From assembly GCA_903832475.1 (NCBI GenBank), contig CAILBQ010000790.1, forward strand, positions 1 to 9,334: a stretch of DNA of 9,334 bases, written 5' to 3'. How positions within the stretch are numbered: position 1 is the stretch's first letter; every line of letters starts with the position of its first letter. The notes under the pieces were generated by a model. The model had not been told where the DNA came from. It did not search any database and saw only the letters and a program-made list of their open reading frames with translations. This stretch comes from an uncultured Acidobacteriota bacterium. GTDB taxonomy: Bacteria > Acidobacteriota > Terriglobia > Terriglobales > Acidobacteriaceae. Shown here one piece after another: positions 7,186 through 9,334 of the stretch. A program made the translations under genes and the position numbers.

Positions 7186-7204
7186 TCGCAAACAGAATTT
7201 GCGA
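7186..7204 (+). repeat. Perfect 7-bp inverted repeat upstream of the first aldo-keto reductase
   Basis: TCGCAAA (7186-7192) and TTTGCGA (7198-7204) are exact reverse complements around CAGAA. An octamer GCAAACAG occurs at 7188-7195 and again at 7208-7215, 20 bases apart, about two helical turns. There is no downstream T-run and the stem is AT-rich, so an operator-like site is more plausible than a terminator. The alternative TTG start at 7199 would lie in the right arm. Confidence 0.4.
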
Positions 7205-7243
7205 CAGGCAAACAGCGTCGGCATCCCGGCATCAGAGTCGGAT

Positions 7244-8248
7244 ATGCAGAACGCGGGTTCTATCCCTCTCAGAAAATTCGGCAAGGCAGACGTGCAGATC
7301 TCGGCCCTGGGCCTGGGTGGACATCATCTAGGCTCCGCGGAAGCCGAACACATCGCCATCGAGATCGTCCACCGTGCACTCGATGGCGGCGTCACCTTCT
7401 TTGACAACTGCTGGGAGTACAACCGCGGCAAGTCAGAGGACTGGCTCGGGAAAGGCCTAAAGGGCCGTCGCGACAGCGCTTTCCTGATGACCAAGGTTTG
7501 TACCCATGGCCGCGACGCGTCGCTTGCCACGCAGATGCTGGAACAAAGTCTGCGCCGGCTGCAGACCGACCACCTCGATTTGTGGCAGATCCACGGTGTG
7601 AGCTTTCAGAATGATCCTGAGCTTTTCATCCGCCCGGGCGGCGCGGCGGAGGCGTTGCTGAAAGCGAAGAAAGACGGCAAGGTCCGTTTCCTCGGCTTCA
7701 CGGGTCACAAAGATCCGGAATTTCACCTGGCCATGCTCAAGACCGGCTTCCCTTTTGACGCGGTGCAAATGCCCCTCAACCCATTCGACGGTAATTTCCG
7801 CAGCTTCGAACAGCAGGTTCTTCCTGAATTGACCAAGCAAGGCATTGCCCCACTCGGCATGAAACCGATCAGCGGTCATGGCGAGCCGGTAACCAAGGGC
7901 GTATTCACTGCGGAAGAACTTCTCTCCTACGCCATGTCGCTCCCCGTAGCCACAACGATTACCGGCGTAGCCGACCTGGCCATCCTGGAGCAAAACCTGA
8001 AGATCGCTCAGGGGTTCAAACCGCTCAGCGACAGCCAGATGCAAGCGCTTCGTGCACGCGCGAAGCCCTATGCGGGCGATGGCCAGTTCGAGCTCTACAA
8101 GACCTCCATCAAGTACGACAATCCGGAAGCAAGGCTGGCCCACAACTTCCCGCTCGACCTGCAGTCAGTCGAGGTGGAGCAGATGGTGCACGCTACGCAA
8201 AACACGGGCCGCCCTTATCCGCCGGTGACCGGTTCGCCCGGCGTTTAA
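7244..8248 (+). CDS. Aldo-keto reductase, cytoplasmic
   Basis: A 334-residue NAD(P)H-dependent oxidoreductase of the aldo-keto reductase (TIM-barrel) superfamily. The catalytic tetrad is complete: Asp54 and Tyr59 in FFDNCWEY, Lys84 in MTKVCTHGR and His117 in WQIHG. Other family blocks are SALGLGGHHLG near 21-31, RLQTDHLDLWQ, GKVRFLGFTGHKD and QMPLNPFD. After the barrel comes a C-terminal extension of about 50 residues ending in GRPYPPVTG. I use ATG 7244 because the protein then begins a few residues before the first strand and the tetrad falls at the usual numbering. The TTG at 7199 would add 15 unconserved residues and lie inside a hairpin. No signal peptide is present. The gene begins 67 bases after the membrane protein and is followed 69 bases later by a close paralogue. 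The physiological carbonyl or sugar substrate is unknown. Confidence 0.9.
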   Translation: MQNAGSIPLRKFGKADVQISALGLGGHHLGSAEAEHIAIEIVHRALDGGVTFFDNCWEYNRGKSEDWLGKGLKGRRDSAFLMTKVCTHGRDASLATQMLEQSLRRLQTDHLDLWQIHGVSFQNDPELFIRPGGAAEALLKAKKDGKVRFLGFTGHKDPEFHLAMLKTGFPFDAVQMPLNPFDGNFRSFEQQVLPELTKQGIAPLGMKPISGHGEPVTKGVFTAEELLSYAMSLPVATTITGVADLAILEQNLKIAQGFKPLSDSQMQALRARAKPYAGDGQFELYKTSIKYDNPEARLAHNFPLDLQSVEVEQMVHATQNTGRPYPPVTGSPGV

Positions 8249-8317
8249 ACAGGGGTATTAGCCGAAAGGTCCGTTCGAACTTCATAAATCTCGCAGGGAA
8301 TAGGGGCTTTTCCATTC

Positions 8318-9334
8318 ATGAGTCATTCGAATGATAATTTGCTTCAAAATCATCGTGGCGACAACGCGGAAGTACCCACTAAGCTGTCCCGTTCCGAAGT
8401 ATCCCGACGCCATTTCCTGCAGGGAGCAGCCATGACCGGGGTGGGCGCAGTCATCCCAGTCAAGGAAGCCTCCGCAACGTCGCGTCAAGAGAGTCGGTCG
8501 TCGGATGCCTCGCAGCCCAATCCCCTGGTCCCCAACTTCAACGGAACCTACGGATCGGCAAGCATCCCATCCTTCGAAATTCCCAAGCGAGCCATGGGCA
8601 AAACAGGTCTCCAGGTTTCGATCCTGGGAATGGGCGGCTTTCATCTTGGGACGGTTCCAACCCAGAAGGAAGTCACCGAAATGGTGGCGAAGGCGCTCGA
8701 CTTCGGCCTCAACTTCTTTGACAACGCATGGGAATATCACGGCGGCGTGAGCGAAGAACGGGTCGGCATTGCCCTGAAAGGCAAGCGCGACAAAGCCGTC
8801 GTTATGACCAAGGTATGCACCCACGGGCGCAAAAAAGATGTGGCCATGAAGATGCTCGAGGAATCGCTGACTCGTCTCCAGACCGATCACCTCGACGTTT
8901 GGCAGGTACATGAAGTCATCTATTATGACGATCCACAAAAGGCCTATGAGGCCGACGGGGTGCTCGAGGCCTTGACTGCAGCCAAGCAACAAGGAAAGGT
9001 ACGCTTCGTGGGTTTCACAGGCCACAAGAATCCATCCGTTCATCTGGAAATGCTCAATCGCGGTTTTGCCTTCGACACCGTCCAAATGCCCATCAACCCC
9101 TTCGATCCAAGCTTCCGCTCGTTCGAAAAAGATGTCCTGCCCGTCGCGGCGAGCAAAGGCATGGCCGTCTTTGGCATGAAAAGCATGGGCGGTTCCGGCG
9201 AAGCTATCGTGCACGGCGCGCTGACCCCAACGGAAGCTCTTTCCTATGCAATGAGCGTTCCGGGGATATCAACCACCGTCTCAGGCATGGATTCCATGGG
9301 TGTCCTCGACCAGAATCTGAACATCCTGCATGAC
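8318..9334 (+). CDS. Aldo-keto reductase with twin-arginine signal peptide, 3'-truncated by window
   Basis: The first 339 residues of a second aldo-keto reductase; the frame runs open to the right edge. Residues 1-55 carry a Tat signal: SRRHFLQG at 29-36 with Arg30-Arg31, then a mildly hydrophobic stretch AAMTGVGAVIPV, so the folded enzyme should be exported. A Ser/Pro/Asn-rich linker to about residue 85 precedes the barrel. The tetrad is intact: Asp135 and Tyr140 in FFDNAWEY, Lys165 in MTKVCTHGR, His198 in WQVHE. It is clearly paralogous to the preceding gene, with shared blocks THGR, RLQTDHLD, VRF.GFTGHK, FD.VQMP.NPFD and RSFE..VLP; roughly half the barrel residues are identical by eye. ATG 8318 has AGGGG at 8302-8306, eleven bases upstream. 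Tat export fits an enzyme that must acquire NAD(P) in the cytoplasm before transport, as known for glucose-fructose oxidoreductase. Substrate unknown. Confidence 0.9.
   Translation, partial: MSHSNDNLLQNHRGDNAEVPTKLSRSEVSRRHFLQGAAMTGVGAVIPVKEASATSRQESRSSDASQPNPLVPNFNGTYGSASIPSFEIPKRAMGKTGLQVSILGMGGFHLGTVPTQKEVTEMVAKALDFGLNFFDNAWEYHGGVSEERVGIALKGKRDKAVVMTKVCTHGRKKDVAMKMLEESLTRLQTDHLDVWQVHEVIYYDDPQKAYEADGVLEALTAAKQQGKVRFVGFTGHKNPSVHLEMLNRGFAFDTVQMPINPFDPSFRSFEKDVLPVAASKGMAVFGMKSMGGSGEAIVHGALTPTEALSYAMSVPGISTTVSGMDSMGVLDQNLNILHD

Noticed and set aside
7457..8143. 228-codon open frame on the minus strand
   Set aside because: Antisense to the first aldo-keto reductase, in the same register as the shadow opposite its paralogue, as expected from shared codon bias.
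8220..8246. CGCCGG...CCGGCG stem followed by TTT at the end of the first aldo-keto reductase
   Set aside because: Only six pairs with a 12-base loop and three T residues. A competing internal palindrome (CCGGTGACCGG) also disrupts it. Too weak to call a terminator.
8282..9214. 310-codon open frame on the minus strand
   Set aside because: It lies wholly opposite the Tat-signal aldo-keto reductase, whose motifs are unmistakable. The minus frame shows no family motifs and reflects the codon bias of the plus gene.

Overview
The window is about 58% GC by eye, densely coded, and every supported gene lies on the plus strand. It looks like a chromosomal segment of a free-living Gram-negative bacterium. 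Acidobacteriota (Terriglobia-like) is my best guess. That rests on the gene mix: an exported GH39 glycosidase, a Tat-exported aldo-keto reductase, and an AAA ATPase carrying an MshEN-like domain. No rRNA or other marker gene is present, so the placement is an inference. I see no tRNA, rRNA, CRISPR array, insertion sequence or phage gene.

Layout: (1) 2-778, the C-terminal part of a fold-type III PLP enzyme (D-serine dehydratase / D-threonine aldolase family), cut by the window edge. (2) 887-2338, a 14-TM DHA2 major facilitator close to MdtD. (3) 2433-3998, a secreted GH39 glycoside hydrolase, about 94 bases downstream of the transporter and probably co-transcribed with it. (4) 4113-5570, an AAA+ ATPase whose first 54 residues hold two tandem copies of the 24-residue MshEN cyclic-di-GMP-binding motif. 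(5) 5824-7176, an unrecognised protein with helix-rich ends, a long Pro/Ala/Val/Glu-rich linker and a C-terminal membrane hairpin. (6) 7244-8248, a cytoplasmic aldo-keto reductase. (7) 8318 to the right edge, a paralogous aldo-keto reductase with a twin-arginine signal peptide, cut by the window end.

Genes 2-3 and 6-7 look like ordinary accessory metabolism: export or sugar handling, and carbonyl or sugar oxidoreduction in two compartments. Genes 4-5 are the most unusual part. A non-secretion AAA+ ATPase that should sense c-di-GMP lies directly upstream of a membrane-anchored, coiled-coil, disordered protein of unknown function. Their cooperation is inferred only from adjacency and architecture.

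No gene-free stretch exceeds 300 bases. The longest is 5571-5823 (253 bases), which holds a weak promoter candidate and a perfect 7-bp hairpin. The gap 779-886 shows nothing beyond a ribosome binding site (AGGAA at 872-876). The gap 3999-4112 holds a possible promoter, a short imperfect hairpin (4056-4070) and a GGAG site that is oddly placed relative to the ATG.
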